The notes below the pieces were generated by a model that had not been told where the DNA came from, did not search any database, and saw only the letters and a list, made by a program, of their open reading frames with translations. From Ceriagrion tenellum (lineage: Eukaryota > Arthropoda > Insecta > Odonata > Coenagrionidae), in assembly GCA_963169105.1 (NCBI GenBank), contig OY720633.1, forward strand, positions 158,053,780-158,117,779: a DNA stretch of 64,000 nucleotides, in the 5' to 3' direction. Shown in pieces: positions 12,815 to 24,450 of the stretch (positions within the stretch are counted from its first letter, which is position 1; the number at the start of each line of letters is the position of its first letter). Position numbers and translations under genes: made by a program.

Positions 12815-13045
12815 ATACACTGGTTTGTGTGAAATTCTCTCGGGAATCACACCGGGTTAAATTTTGGGCTGTTGCCAACGTTTCAATGGATAACACTTCC
12901 ATCGTCATCAGGGTAATGATTACTCTGATGACGGAAGTGTTATCCATCGAAACGTTGGCAGCATCCAAATATATAACCCGGTGTGAATCTCGAGAGTATT
13001 CCACATATAATATTCGCCGGAAAAGTACTAAATCATTTATACACT
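12815..13045. mobile_element. Foldback insertion A with hammerhead-ribozyme-like cores on both strands
   Basis: Left arm 12833-12917 and right arm 12918-13000 are inverted copies at roughly 85-90% identity, almost without spacer. Each arm carries the same core: CTGATGA followed at 17-20 bases by GAAACGTTGGC, at 12925-12953 on the + strand and 12911-12880 on the minus strand. In the minus copy the bases before CTGATGA (ATTACC) can pair with those after GAAACGTT (GGCAA), as in stem I of a type I hammerhead. ATGGA and TCCAT form stem II. The palindromic ACGT at stem III is known from dimeric hammerheads of Penelope-like elements. A possible 7-bp direct repeat, ATACACT, lies at 12815-12821 and 13039-13045. 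A 96-residue frame across the palindrome is not a gene. The ribozyme assignment is inferred from motif and pairing. Confidence 0.6.
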
Positions 13046-14220
13046 ATTTTTCTTGGAGCTATTGGTTATACTCGATTTTAATGTGTTTTGGGAATACGAG
13101 TTATTATAAATTTAAATAAATAAAGTAATATGCATATGAATAATGCAATTTAAATATTTCAATTGAGATATCCAGGGAAAATATCGGAAAAGCGTAAAAT
13201 TCGTGCGTTGGCCCGCCAGCGCTGATGTAAATCAGGGGGAGCGAAGATGGTGGACCTGGTTACAGCTTCAAACATTGATCACCATAGCAAGCCACCAAAG
13301 CTTTCCATCGCCCTCAATGAGGTGAATGGAGGAGGCGCCTCTTCTGGAGCAGGCGTGCGAGGCGAGGAGGAGATCCGCCCGACAAGACTCCTTCCTCTGA
13401 GTGCTCGTTTGTATGTATGTATCTGTGAGCACGTCCGTATGTATGCATACATGTGCACCTACCGACCTTCTCTCTCTCCCTCCCCATCCTTCCAGCAGCC
13501 TCGCCTCACCTCACCCACCCACTTCCCCTTCATCTGTTTCGAAATGATACACTCATCTTCTCTCTTCTCCCTCTCACTCTCTAGGGTTTCATATAAAAAA
13601 CAAGAAATCTTCACGCCCCGACATCAATTTTTTTTCCTTCGTAAATGCCGCAACGGACGCACTGAGAGATGAAAAATATCTTTGGATTCCCCCAGAAAAA
13701 AAAAATAAACGAGAGCAGCGCCTTACGGAGGTGCATGCACATATATTTTCCTCACCCTAACCCACACACCTCCCCCGAACGTCTGTCTGTACCCGTTCCT
13801 GCCGACCCAGCTCCGCTTCGCCGTGTAATCACACCGCACACGGGCCGTAGGGAGAAGCGAGGGAGAGAGAGGGGGGAGATATAGGGGGCGAGATAAGAAC
13901 ACGAAGACGGGAAAAACGCGGCGCGCATGTTTTACCACGCGAGTGTATTATTTAAGCAAAGGGGTGGGGGGATGAAGGGAGGGAGGGGGGGCGTGGCATC
14001 CGCCAAGACTCCACGCGTCTCGGAGCGGCGTTCCCTTGAACACACCCCGTGACGTGCTCGCCCGAGCACAATCCAAACACACAATGAGATGGGAAACGTG
14101 CAAAGATATGAAGTGCCATCGGTAGGGTTTTTTTTACGAGGGATTGCGCCCGCAGCGAGACAAAAAGACGGAGGTCGTCCTTCAATCTACGGCGAGGTGG
14201 CTGGAGCGGCCGTCGTGAGT
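13046..14220. other. Non-coding DNA: AT-rich, then GC-rich from 13200
   Basis: 13046-13200 is AT-rich. 13200-14220 is GC-richer with pyrimidine-rich (13460-13580) and purine-rich (13850-14010) pockets. Open frames at 13247-13672 (+) and 13669-13884 (+) show Ser/Pro-rich or basic low-complexity sequence and no domain. I do not call a gene. Confidence 0.45.
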
Positions 14221-14699
14221 CATTGGGTGCACATTTTCATAACTTTGCATATGATCCGAGAATAATTCTTGCATCACAATCCACGCATGTAAATTTGTTT
14301 ATTCGATGTGAAACATCGTGCATGTAGTAATATAAATAACGCAAGAGTAATATTAAAAAAATAATCGCCTTAGTTAAGGCACTGCTATGACATTGGTTTA
14401 CGACACGGAATTAGAAATTATAGCAAGTGTGTAAATACGTTTTTTTCAATGGATATGATACGTTTATACTATTTTTCCATCATTATAAATCATTTTAAAT
14501 GGATTTTTCGTGTTTAGAAAATCAGGTACACAAAAGCGAATACCGTCGAAATATTTTACGTGACATAAGGATTCGCGACAAATGACACTGAATTGCCAAG
14601 ACACCAAGTAGATACCACGTGATTTCTTCACTTTTATCTGCACAGGTTACTAATAAGTGCACGAATGGACAGTGCCACGCAAATCTGAGCATAAACAAA
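14221..14699. other. AT-rich non-coding DNA, nothing recognised
   Basis: AT-rich sequence with no open frame of note, no repeat structure and no recognisable mobile element. Confidence 0.55.
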
Positions 14700-15310
14700 A
14701 ATTGCTCTAACCTCCTTAAGGAGTGCCTACTGGCTGCTCCTCACCATCTTCATCGGCATTTCAATCCTAATATTTGTTGACTGCCTATTACTCCCTGTCT
14801 AGTTCTTCCGCTTGTGCTTTCTTCTTCATTTGGTCTACGTATTTATCTCTAGACCTTCCTATTGAAACTCTTTTCTATTTTTCCTTCTATAATATTCTTC
14901 ACATATCCATTGAGCCTCAGTGTCCAATCTATACCCTTCTTCTCTTCCCAAGTGATCCATACGGTCCTTTCCTCTTCTACTCTTTCCTCATACTCCTTAA
15001 TTTCTTTTCTATCCGTCAATTTTATCCGCAAGTATGCTCCGGCAACACGATTTTTCGAAACCACCTTATCTTTTCTCGCCTGTTTTCCCAATGGTCCATG
15101 CTTCCTGCCCATAGCGTGCCACGCTTCACAAAAACGGTTTTACATACTTTTTCCTGGTTCGTAGTCCGACGATCTTTGAACACAGTCTGTACTAGTCTAA
15201 GTGCGCCCAATTTTTCTCAAATTGAGGAAGCGGCATCAAAATTTTGGACTTGCCTCGTCTACACGGACCACTTGATGAAACAAACTGCACCTTTCACTTG
15301 CATACACTGA
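14700..15310 (-). pseudogene. Non-LTR retrotransposon relic: RT C-terminus and 3' UTR
   Basis: Read on the minus strand, three frames join into one decayed C-terminal reverse transcriptase region. The frame at 15210-15022 reads RLVQTVFKDRR..., then LWAGSMDHWENRREKIRWF, which fits the family's LYG.ETWT....REKIRAFE. The frame at 15112-14849 continues YLRIKLTDR..., EERTVW and NGYVKNIIEGKIE. A third phase at about 14848-14785 reads RSRDKYVDQMKKKAQAEELD and reaches stops. The tail AVNKY, a stop, D and another stop is shared with the copy at 38.42-38.54 kb, including GCAGTCAACAAATA. There are at least two frameshifts and several stops. This is the most readable copy of the family in the window. Confidence 0.7.
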
Positions 15311-15959
15311 GTAGGCGTTCTCTCACCACTTAAATACCAAAACCAAACCCATTACTATAGACGACCTTACTTGAGTGCTCTTAGGTTACATCGATAGTGT
15401 TCCGTCGAGGCATCGTCATCGCTAGGTCGATGAGTTTCGGTAATAATACACATCACACATGTGTTTACGTCATTAATATGAAGAATTGAGTAACTGTACA
15501 TGTTTTATTCTTCTTTTATGTTTGGTTTTTTCGACTATACGCATCAAGTAATGCCTGGAGATACTACTCGGGCACGCGAACACTCCATTCCATTGTGGAT
15601 AGAAACTTATTACAGACGTGGAGGAATGTAGCATGATAAAAGGTACAGGAGGGGATAAAATGTAGATAAGCCTTCAATATCGCAGTGAGGTGAGGGGCAA
15701 CCGTAGAAAATAACGGGACTATGTTATCTATTTTATAAAAAAACTTCGCTATCATAAACGACAAGGGAAGGAATTCTTCAACGGAACAGGCAACGTGACT
15801 CATAGGCAAATGTTGAATCTCACGCGTAAATACCGAAGTATCAATAATGATTATCAAAGTATGAGACCTTAGAGAGAAACTACGGTGGACACTGAACGAA
15901 GCGGACTATGAGACATGCGGTTGGTCAGTCGGCAACGCACGCTGAAGCGGGAACGAGCG
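15311..15959. other. Non-coding DNA, no gene recognised
   Basis: Intermediate to AT-rich sequence. A 97-residue minus-strand frame at 15564-15857 has no family resemblance. Upstream portions of the neighbouring retrotransposon relic could extend into the first bases, but I cannot read them. Confidence 0.5.
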
Positions 15960-16200
15960 AATGAATTATGACTGACACATGGGGAAAGAGCCGGAAGAAT
16001 AAATTGAAGAATAGAGATAAACTCTCGAGTCGGAACTTGATACGGGAGACGGGAGGGTTTTTCCAAAGCGACGTGAAGCCCCGGAGGCTCGGGCGCGGCG
16101 GCGACCACCGTCCTCCCGAGCCGAGCCCGTGCTCGCGTCGGACGCGCCCGGCGCCGAAAACCGTTTCTCCCCAAGAATGAGAGACCCTTCGGGACGAATA
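15960..16200. promoter_or_regulatory. Short CpG-rich island
   Basis: About 120 bp around 16070-16170 is far richer in G, C and CpG than its flanks (gggcgcggcggcg, gcgtcggacgcgcccggcgcc). It contains an 8-bp inverted repeat, GGCTCGGG at 16086-16093 and CCCGAGCC at 16115-16122. It is flanked by AT-rich DNA. It could be a promoter-type CpG island or a residual transposon end. Open frames in it overlap in several phases and show no domain. Confidence 0.3.
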
Positions 16201-16630
16201 TTAATATTTCTCAATGTTCTTTCGAAAAATCACAACTTAAGGCGCTCAACAAATTTCCAACTAATGCCTTCCCTAACAACCCTACTCTGGAACATTGGCG
16301 GTCAAAAAAAGTAAAATTTATATGTTCACGAGCATGATCATGTTAATATTGAAATTTTACTACAAAATTAAGCATCGTCATAAGTTGAAATAGGTAGGGC
16401 CTGCACCAAGTCTCAGCGAGAGAAAATACCTTTGATTTTTCGAGAGTGAAAGATGATCCGCTAGTATATACTGAAGACACACTGAGAACTAATACGCACG
16501 TGTTTCTGACCTCTGTAGCCCTTCACGCATAACCGAACAATCTATTAGATTCAACCGTCTTCATGAAATACTAAGCTTACTTAAGCTATAACTAATAAAT
16601 TCAGGCTTCACTTTGTGAAACCTCTCCATA
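16201..16630. other. AT-rich non-coding DNA, nothing recognised
   Basis: No gene, repeat or mobile element is recognised in this short stretch. Confidence 0.5.
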
Positions 16631-16631
16631 T

Positions 16632-16692
16632 CGGAAATCAAAATATTCAAGTATTTTATAAGTGGACCAATACTTGAATATTTTGATCTCCG
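16632..16692. repeat. 61-bp inverted repeat, 24-bp arms, 13-bp loop
   Basis: Arms 16632-16655 and 16669-16692 are reverse complements with a single mismatch (CGGAAATC against GATCTCCG at the outer ends). The inner part AATATTCAAGTATT is perfect. The loop is TTATAAGTGGACC. It could be a tiny MITE, a transcription-independent cruciform or a precursor-like hairpin. The arms are too perfect and the whole too short to look like a typical pre-miRNA. It lies about 30 bp upstream of a retrotransposon relic. Confidence 0.8.
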
Positions 16693-16720
16693 TCACTTAA
16701 GCTAGCTTATAGGATAGACT

Positions 16721-16807
16721 AAATAAAGAAAAATGCATAAGAACCAACTTAGGGTAAGGGAACTAGCAGAGAGGATGTAGGGCTACTACGGGTTGAACGA
16801 CCGATGA
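16721..16807 (+). pseudogene. Short non-LTR retrotransposon 3' relic
   Basis: The + strand frame around 16733-16795 reads KMHKNQLRVRELAERM. It resembles the K.HKN...VRELAERR motif at the end of the RT ORF and is followed after a few codons by GGGTTGAACGACCGATGATG. That closely matches the 3' end GGATTGAACGACCAATGAATG of the copies at 6.07 and 38.44 kb. Only the last 90 bp or so is identifiable. The match is short, but two independent parts (peptide and 3' end) are in the right order. Confidence 0.45.
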
Positions 16808-17580
16808 TGAGAAGGCCAGAGAAATCCAAAATACCGCCAGTTTTTACTCAAAAACGATCGCTGGAACTAGAATTTCAAGTTTCACAAAATGTGAAGTATT
16901 TAATCAAGACTGCTTTTTTCTCATTGAGTCAACGCAAGGAACAAAGTAGAAATTTTTCCATATAAAACAAGAGTGAGTCAATATGAAAATGCTACTCAAT
17001 GAAATGATATTCCATTCTACTCCAATGAACGGGTCAAAGGCAATTATTTCCCGAGGTAATTACTACGCCATTCAATTACGGGAATATAAGGCTCAAAATG
17101 GCGAACAGATTCTGCGCCAAATATATAAAAAGATATAATTTGAAATCCTGAAGGCAAATAAATTTATTAATTTAATACCCCATCCATTTGATTTGGCGCA
17201 ATCTTCATTCATAGAGAACACAGAGCGCCCTCACAACACTGTTCGTGAGGAAAAATCTAGGAAAGTTGAGTTTGACGGCCTCTTAAGTAACAAGGAAAGG
17301 ATAATCAGCTACAATGGCTGCAATAAAATAAGCATTGTTGGTGATGGGCTAATGCTATTTAATTATTATTATAACTGATTGGCTAATAATTGTGAATGAT
17401 GAACAATAATTATCGCATTAGTAAACGACAGTCAAATTAAAAGTACCAATGTCTCCATGCTGCAAAAAATGGGAATTTTAAATGAGTTATATGAAAAACA
17501 AATAGCAATCGAATCTGTCTCTACGGGCTCTCACGAGTGAGGATCACTTCGGATAAAGACACGAAATATGGAGTCTACAG
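16808..17580. other. AT-rich non-coding DNA, nothing recognised
   Basis: No gene or repeat is recognised. A 61-residue frame at 17193-17378 (+) has no known similarity. Confidence 0.5.
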
Positions 17581-18660
17581 AAACATTCCTTTAACCCGAC
17601 GTCCACAAGAGGATGAAAGCAGGTGGAGATTGGTGGGGAAGAAACTCGGAACGTTTACATTTCCTCAGAACAATTGATTCTCGCGCCATTCTTCAACTCC
17701 CGATGAGCTTCGGGCAGCCAGGAAAGAGGATCCGAAAATACAAGGAAACCGCGAGATTGACGCGACGCAGGTGCGGCCAAGGAGATAATTTATACACTCC
17801 GCTGCCCCGAAAACGAGATATAAAAAAATAAAGCCAAAGGAGAAATAGACGCACATATATTAAGCGCGTGGAAAAAAGGAGGTCGAGCCGGGTTCGAAGG
17901 GCGGGTGTGTTAATTAACCGATGCATAAAGAGTAGCAGCGAGGGAGGGAACGTGTTGGCGAGAGAAAAAGAGTAAGCAGTAAGCGAGAGAGAGAGAGAGA
18001 GAGAGGAAAAGACGAAGGCACACGGGCGAGGAAGACTTATATCTCTAGCGAGGAGGTCTCCGGAGCTGACAGAACCGAACACAAAGCCCGCGGACGTCGT
18101 GCGAGGGGAGTTTTTCGAGTAAAAGAGCTCGAACATTCGTCTCGCCCGCCCTCCCGTACAGCGAGGCTTGAGAGGAAGGAACGAAGAGGCTAGGAAGCAA
18201 GAGAGGGAGGAAGCAGAGGAGTGATACACCTCTCTTACGTATAATTCCCATGATGACAAGCGTGAGCGAGAATAATATAACTCCAGGGAACTAGAGAGGC
18301 AGAGAAAGCAAGAGAAACAGGGAGATTTGAGATGCACGGAGCGGGGGGGGGGAGGGAGGAGACGTTTGGGAGAAAGAGATGGGGAGGAAGCGAGGGAGAC
18401 ACGAAAATATGGCGGCGGCCGCGAGGTAACTAACAAGGACGCTCGAAATGAAAGGACCGAAGAAAAATAATAAATAAAAAAAAAACAAAACAATCCACTC
18501 TTGCGCAACCGAGCGGCCCGTGGACCGCGATCGTACTCGAGGAATTTTATGCATACACACACATTTTTTTCGGTCGTGCACCCGATAGACTCGCCTAGTT
18601 TTTCGCCGCATCTTGTCGCCTAAGGCCTCGTCGCCTCGCTCCTCTTTACCAAATGAAAAA
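17581..18660. repeat. Purine-rich block with (GA)n core
   Basis: The + strand is G/A-rich from about 17860 to 18420, with a perfect (GA)n run at 17984-18004 and a G10 run at 18343-18352. The minus strand consequently carries a 289-residue open frame (17693-18562) that is almost entirely Ser, Leu, Phe, Pro and Arg. It has other long frames nested in other phases, so I treat it as composition-driven. Low-complexity flanks at 18420-18500 include an A-rich run. Confidence 0.65.
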
Positions 18661-19880
18661 AATATTTCTTTGCTTTAACTCGTCGCAATAAAGCAAAGCA
18701 ATGGTCTATTATGAACGGGAGTATAATAATGCTTGAGGGAGAAACAAAACCATGATAGAGGAAAAAAGGGCGCCGTGAATGTAGGTCATAACGAGGACTA
18801 TTTACCCGTCTCAAATTTTACGAAGCGTCACAAAAAGCCCTAGGAAAGAAATTCATTACACGGGAAATTTTTAAACATAACAAACAGGGCGCAAACAAAT
18901 TAGCAACGCAGCTAAATTAAATATTTTTGCCATTTTGACCCTTAAAACAGTATTAACGAAAAATTTGGGCTGGACTTTTCCACATTTTACAACGAGCCGT
19001 ACCGTCCTAAGTTAACTGGGTAAACTCTGCAATGAATTGATATAATATACTCCACACTGAGCATCCAAAATTATAAAGAAATTGGATGAGACAAAACTGA
19101 TTATACTGACTTATTTTTGCAAATACTGTAACTTTCGAGGATAATTAACACATTTAAGAACCCTCCGATGTTATAACGTGACTCCAACACATTCTAAGAA
19201 ATATAACACTGGACCTGAAATAATATTCCATTCGCCAGTAATGAAATTGAAGGTAACACGTTCACGTAGGTTAACATAAGTTTCCGTCGCTACTACAAAT
19301 GAAGAAAACTTAAAACTGTGTGGGCTAACATGTTCTCTCCTTTCGCGTTAAATGATCTTTATTGTTGATTTCACTGGGCAGGGAAAAACTAACAAAAGCA
19401 AAACCCTTAGTCCTATCTTGCAGTATTTCCTGCACATACTCCGAAAACGATGGTCAATTTACGATTTTAGGGTCCACTTTGAAAAAATTGAAATCATACA
19501 TAATACATACCTTGTAATTTACATAGCCTATATCCCCTATCGGGCTAGGTACAAATCATTGGTTGAATTGCCACTGAAAACGCAGGGCGACGTGGCCCAA
19601 CACTGGCCAATACAGAGGTAGTTTATATAAGGCGTGTGCATAATGCAATAATCTAAACAGAATGAATAGACACAGATACGCAAACTAAAACACGAATTAT
19701 ACGTACACAGTTATTATACCCACGGAAAAATCAGAAATGATCGCTCCAAATGACGAGGATATAGAAATACATGAAATAGGAGGAGTCAGTCACTTGAGGA
19801 GGACGGTGGAATGAGCGGTGGGCAAAGAGTGAAACTTGCAAATAACCGGATACTCCTTTATCTGGAGAGGATCAAGGAAA
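18661..19880. other. AT-rich non-coding DNA, nothing recognised
   Basis: An 89-residue frame at 19352-19621 (+) has mixed composition but no domain that I recognise. No repeats or mobile elements are seen. Confidence 0.5.
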
Positions 19881-21400
19881 AATTATGGTTATCCTCCGTT
19901 AGCGGATTTCATTTGTTGGGGAACAACCGATTGATAAGTACTTAAGCGGCATCAATAAATGCTTGGGCAATAAGAAAGCGGTCTGATGAATAGGCATTCC
20001 AGATAAGAGAGGATAAAAGAAGCTCTCTAATGGAGGATGAAAGGAGGACATTTTTTTCAAAGGGCCTTCCCGGGAAATGGCCACGAAGATAAATTGTATC
20101 ATAAGAGGGACGGCTTTGCCTGTATCGAGCCGAGGGCATTAATTTTCATAATCCACTGCGAGCATTGGCTCGGTACCCGACACCGGCCAATTCCATTTGG
20201 AAACGGTGGGCGGATCCGAAATGGGTCCATTAGGCATCGAACTTCGAGCGACGCGCACGAGGTGGCTGGAATGGGGGGGAGAAGGGCGTGAATGGGGGTG
20301 GGAGGATTGGACGGGACGGACGGCAGAAAGCCTTTCCTCCGCCCAAATTGAATCCATACGGGCGAGCGGCTACCGTCGTCGGGAGGGCGGTGGGAATTTT
20401 CGGAGAAACTTGGGACGGCGAGTTCTCTCTCTCGCCTCCTCAACGTCGGGGTCACGAGAAAGACAAATCCAGCACATAAGTCAGCTCACGAGCCGAGGCC
20501 GCTAATGACTGCCCCTCTCACACTTATAAACGCGAGGCAAGTTTTTAAGTGGATGAAGGGGGGTTCACTCCCTCGGGGGCCACTCAAGCGCCCTCGCCAT
20601 TTTGTTTCAGGTGGGCGGGATGACGTGTTCGCCAAACCTCGGCGACTTTCTCCCACTCGTGCACTCTCCGGGGATTGGCCTTTTGAGCAGACGGTAAGCG
20701 TAGAAGTTATTACGAGGGGGACGGGGCGGAGGCGTGGACGCCGTAATAGTTTGCACTTCTCTCTCGTTAGTAAGATACCGGGACCAGGATAAGCGATTTA
20801 AGCACGTAATCTAAAAGTAAATTTGCAACCGCAGTCGTCGCGGGTAAGCAAAATAATAATAATAATAAGCAAAGGAGATGAGATACCGCACTTTCCACCG
20901 GGAGAATAATTACACCTCTCTCGCCGCGGAGGAATTTAATGGTCGGTGGATGTGCCCGCCGGCCTAATATGGTCGGGGATCACAAATTATTCGCGGAGCA
21001 CGGGTCGCAAAATATAGCGGGTTGCGGACTCGGCAGACAGGGCGGAGGAGCCGTGAGAGGGAGAAAGGAAAGGTGAGGGGGTGGAAGAGGGATAGAGGGA
21101 GGGCCCGGAAATCGGGCATTTGGTGGGCAGTGTTTTCCCGAGGACCCCCTAGAAGTTCGTGTCCGAGCGCAGGCCAGTCATTTCTGCGGGGGATGAATTT
21201 GCACACGAAAAAATAAAGACTACCGATACTGAAACGAGGTGCGGCGAATGAAAGCCGCTCGCGGGCTGCGTCAACCGGAGACGATGGAGAATGGGATCGT
21301 GAAGGGCTACCATCAAGGGAAAGAAGAGCGATAAATTAAAAGGAGGAGAGTTATCATTATTTCTTTGAAATTCTCTACCAGGAACACGACCGAAGCCTAC
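19881..21400. other. GC-rich non-repetitive block, possible regulatory or promoter DNA
   Basis: For 1.5 kb the sequence is GC-richer with frequent CpG and is not simple repeat. It includes GAGCCGAGG and GGCTCGGTACC in inverted order (about 20128-20180), a (TAA)n-like run at 20850-20868, and an acceptor-like TTTGTTTCAG followed at once by a donor-like GTGGGC at about 20600-20616. Open frames on both strands (for example 20099-20455 minus and 20505-20792 plus) overlap and show no recognisable domain. An unrecognised exon or a promoter is possible, but I cannot support either. Confidence 0.3.
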
Positions 21401-24019
21401 CAATTTGCAATGAAAAGTAGATATTCGTAAGAGTTATTTTCAAGTAGAAATGAAAAGTGAGCATGCTGGACGCAAATATGCTAAATTATGTAAATTGTAC
21501 CATTATAATGTCTCAAATAAATAACATAGAAAGTAATGAAGTATACTCATTCCAGTTAATGAATAATAGCTTTGCCCAAGTCCAGCCGCTGCGTACAACT
21601 CCACAGAATCAGATACATATCAGAACAGCAAACGCTTAATTTTATCAATTAAGTTGTTTTCCATCACGGAGATTATGCGAGACTATTTTCCGGATATAAT
21701 CACGACATTGAAAAAGTTTGCTCACAAAGTTGTAAACATTGCTAAACGATGAAATGTTACAATTTATTACCGATTCATAACGGTGACGGGCGGAGTTAGC
21801 ACAGTGTGAACTGGTCATCCTCCTCACAAGATACGTACGCAATACGCCAAAGAGCAAGGGGGAAAAGTTCAACGAGCATGACTCGTGTGGAGGGGGCAAC
21901 GACATGATGAGATGAGGGTACGGAAGAAAGACATGATGAGAATGAGCAGACCTATCAAGGTTCCTCACTGGAAGAATTAAGACGAACGCTGGAGTCGTAC
22001 CTAGGACGCCCTGCCGTTCGGACCTTCGACATTATGAATGAAGTTAATTGTGGACCACCTCACACTTATTGAGAGGGCCATTGAGAGAAGCCGGGTCTTG
22101 CCTCGGCCCTTTTTTTTCTCTCTCTCCCTTTCACTGGACCCATTCAAGTCCCGCAGTCCTCTTTCATATATACATGTGTAATTAATATGAATTATACCCG
22201 GGACGCATTCCGTCGGCCCATGGAGCTTGTTAAGCCACGTCGCCGCGCGCGCGCGCTTCCTCATTAAGGCATGCAGCGGAACTTCGTCGTTAAGTATCGT
22301 CCCGCTGGCATCCTCCTTCAACTGTTTCTTTCCTCGCAAAGACTTGATGCGGAGCACATGCAAATGAAATGCGGGGAACACCTACTATAGTTGTACTTCT
22401 TTCATTAGCAAGCAGCAGCTCCGGGAATAAAAGAAAATTCATCGGGTGAACACCCTATTTTACACAGATGAAAAAAAGCAGATGGGTCGTTTCACAGAGG
22501 AAGGCATCCTCATGATGCAGAGAATTTCCCGCTTCAACCTTAAGCATGATAATATTTACTTCAAAAGACTGTCATAAACTTGTGTTCACCGTTCCTTCAT
22601 CAACAATATCAGGACAGATGTGGTAGTTTTCAAAGGAGTCTCAGGCAGGGGGACCGCAGTTGCTTTTGAGATAACCTTATGAGTGTACCCACTACAATAT
22701 TAACACTAGCATTATCTCATTATTTCGCTAAAAGAACTCACTGCCTTACCAATCATACCTAACTATACACGATACTTCATTCTTTTAACGTTCCACTGCC
22801 AGAACTACGTTTAATCTTATAAATCCATACTCTAACAAGAGAAATTCGACTGCCCAAAATAAGAATCAGACAAACAATTTACGATTCAAATAGAATCATT
22901 CGGCGTCATCCATGTTCATTTAGCGAGGAAAAATAGCAATAATACTTACACGTTTATATCCAATTCCCAGGATCCAAGATCTCAGATCAGGATATAGAAA
23001 GCAATCATCTATCATTCAAACATGAAAAAATCCCAGAGAAGCAGCGACTCTATGATGAGGGTTCAAAACTAGTGCGACTCAGAAAAGAGTATTCTCCGGT
23101 TAGAAACATCCCATTCACAAGGTCATTGCGTTTTGAAAAGCTTATAGAAGAAGGGAAGGAGGGATGCCATTAGGAGCCACAGCCCACGTAGCAATAAATG
23201 CAGATCGCAAGAGATTTCTGAATGAAGGTAAATTGAGTACGGTTTTCCTGTCTGAAATAAGGGCTTCTCCTAGACCTTCGAAGGAAATGACAACCGCTCA
23301 GTAAAGCCGACCAAAAGAGTGATTCGTGCCACACAGTTTTGGTTTGCGCCGCGACTGGAAAAGCATCCATCTTCAGATCTCAAAAATTACGCTAGAAACA
23401 GTAATGCGGCAAGATTTCATAAGGGAGAGAAGAAAAGCAAAGATGAAAATATAATTAAACATGGACTAACCACTCCTTATGCTCATATACTCGTAAACTT
23501 CAAGTTTTTAACTGTACCGTTTTATTTCGCAAAACCAAGTTTATTACATTATACTTGTTGGAGAATACGCTACTGCCACACTGGACCAAATACAGAAATT
23601 TTACTACTTACTTTTAATAGCCTTTCACAACTGTCAAATTTTCATGCGTCCATATGAGATGCGACGGAGGTCCATCAGCCCAGTGTCACGTGAAAGAAAG
23701 TTCCTTCAGCAATTGGAGTTTCTTCTCATTCATTTTTAATGGACTCAACGCGAATTGCAAGATCGCCTATAGAATTTATTGCAAGAATAATCCGTGATGC
23801 AATTGAGAAATGATTTCTTTTCGCGTCACTCTAGCGGATCCGGCAAAATGGCATTTCGTGTTTTCAAAACAAGATCAATTCCCCCGAGGTAATCAAAGGT
23901 TTCCTCGCTCTAGGCTACGCCTACTCCCTGAATTTTTTCCCTGATTTATACACGCGCCTTATCCCGGCCATCAAGGCATTGCCGGTCGATCGCCACCCTC
24001 AGATTTATGCACTCGCCAG
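21401..24019. other. Non-coding DNA with a short (CG)n run
   Basis: This is mostly AT-rich sequence without a recognised gene. An alternating CG run lies at 22243-22257 and is listed separately. Frames at 21645-21968 (-), 22001-22381 (-) and 23319-23657 (+) have no known domains. Confidence 0.5.
22243..22257. repeat. (CG)n run, Z-DNA-prone
   Basis: A CpG-alternating run of about 15 bases within CACGTCGC...GCTTCC. Pure CG alternation is unusual in animal DNA that is methylated and can adopt Z-DNA. It lies in a small CpG-rich patch at 22195-22290. Confidence 0.8.
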
Positions 24020-24450
24020 CTGCGGGCGAACAGGAGAAGGGAATGAGGTGGCGCTGGGGTGGGCAGGGGAAATCCTTCCTCCCGAACGGTGTGTGTGTGT
24101 GTATATTGGAACAGCCCTCTCGGCCTTAAAATAAAAAGGGAAAACGATTCGGGGAAGAAGCTGGGAAACAGTGACTGATTGGACGAAAATGGGCGGCAAG
24201 AGGAGGGAAAAATTGGAGGGCGGGAAGAGATACGGAGAGAGAGAGAGGACGAGAAATGAGGCGGAATGGTGAGGAGTAATGGGTGGAGACGGAAGGAGGA
24301 GGGTGAGGGGGTCGGTGGAGACTGGGACGGATGTGATGAGCACAAAGAAACACAAGGGGAGGAGGGGATCGTCAGGGTTTACAGAGCGTTTGGCGGGGGA
24401 AGAAGGGAGGGCTGCTCTCCCGGATTCTACGGGGGACAACCGGGTTGGGC
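24020..24450 (+). repeat. Polypurine block with (GT)n
   Basis: The + strand is G/A-rich from 24130 to 24430. A short GT run, GTGTGTGTGTGT, lies at about 24091-24102. The minus strand shows two long overlapping open frames (23971-24345 and 24005-24463) in different phases with low-complexity Ser/Pro/Leu content, read as artefacts. Confidence 0.7.

Noticed and set aside
12829..13119. 96-residue plus frame and mirrored minus frame
   Set aside because: Both arise from the two arms of foldback A. Similar peptides on both strands reflect the palindrome and not a protein.
17693..18562. 289-residue open frame on the minus strand
   Set aside because: It lies opposite a polypurine block, is Ser/Leu/Phe/Pro-rich with no domain, and other long frames overlap it in other phases. 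Absence of stops follows from base composition.
20600..20616. Splice acceptor followed at once by a donor (TTTGTTTCAG, GTGGGC)
   Set aside because: A zero-length exon is not meaningful and neither side is linked to a recognisable coding segment.
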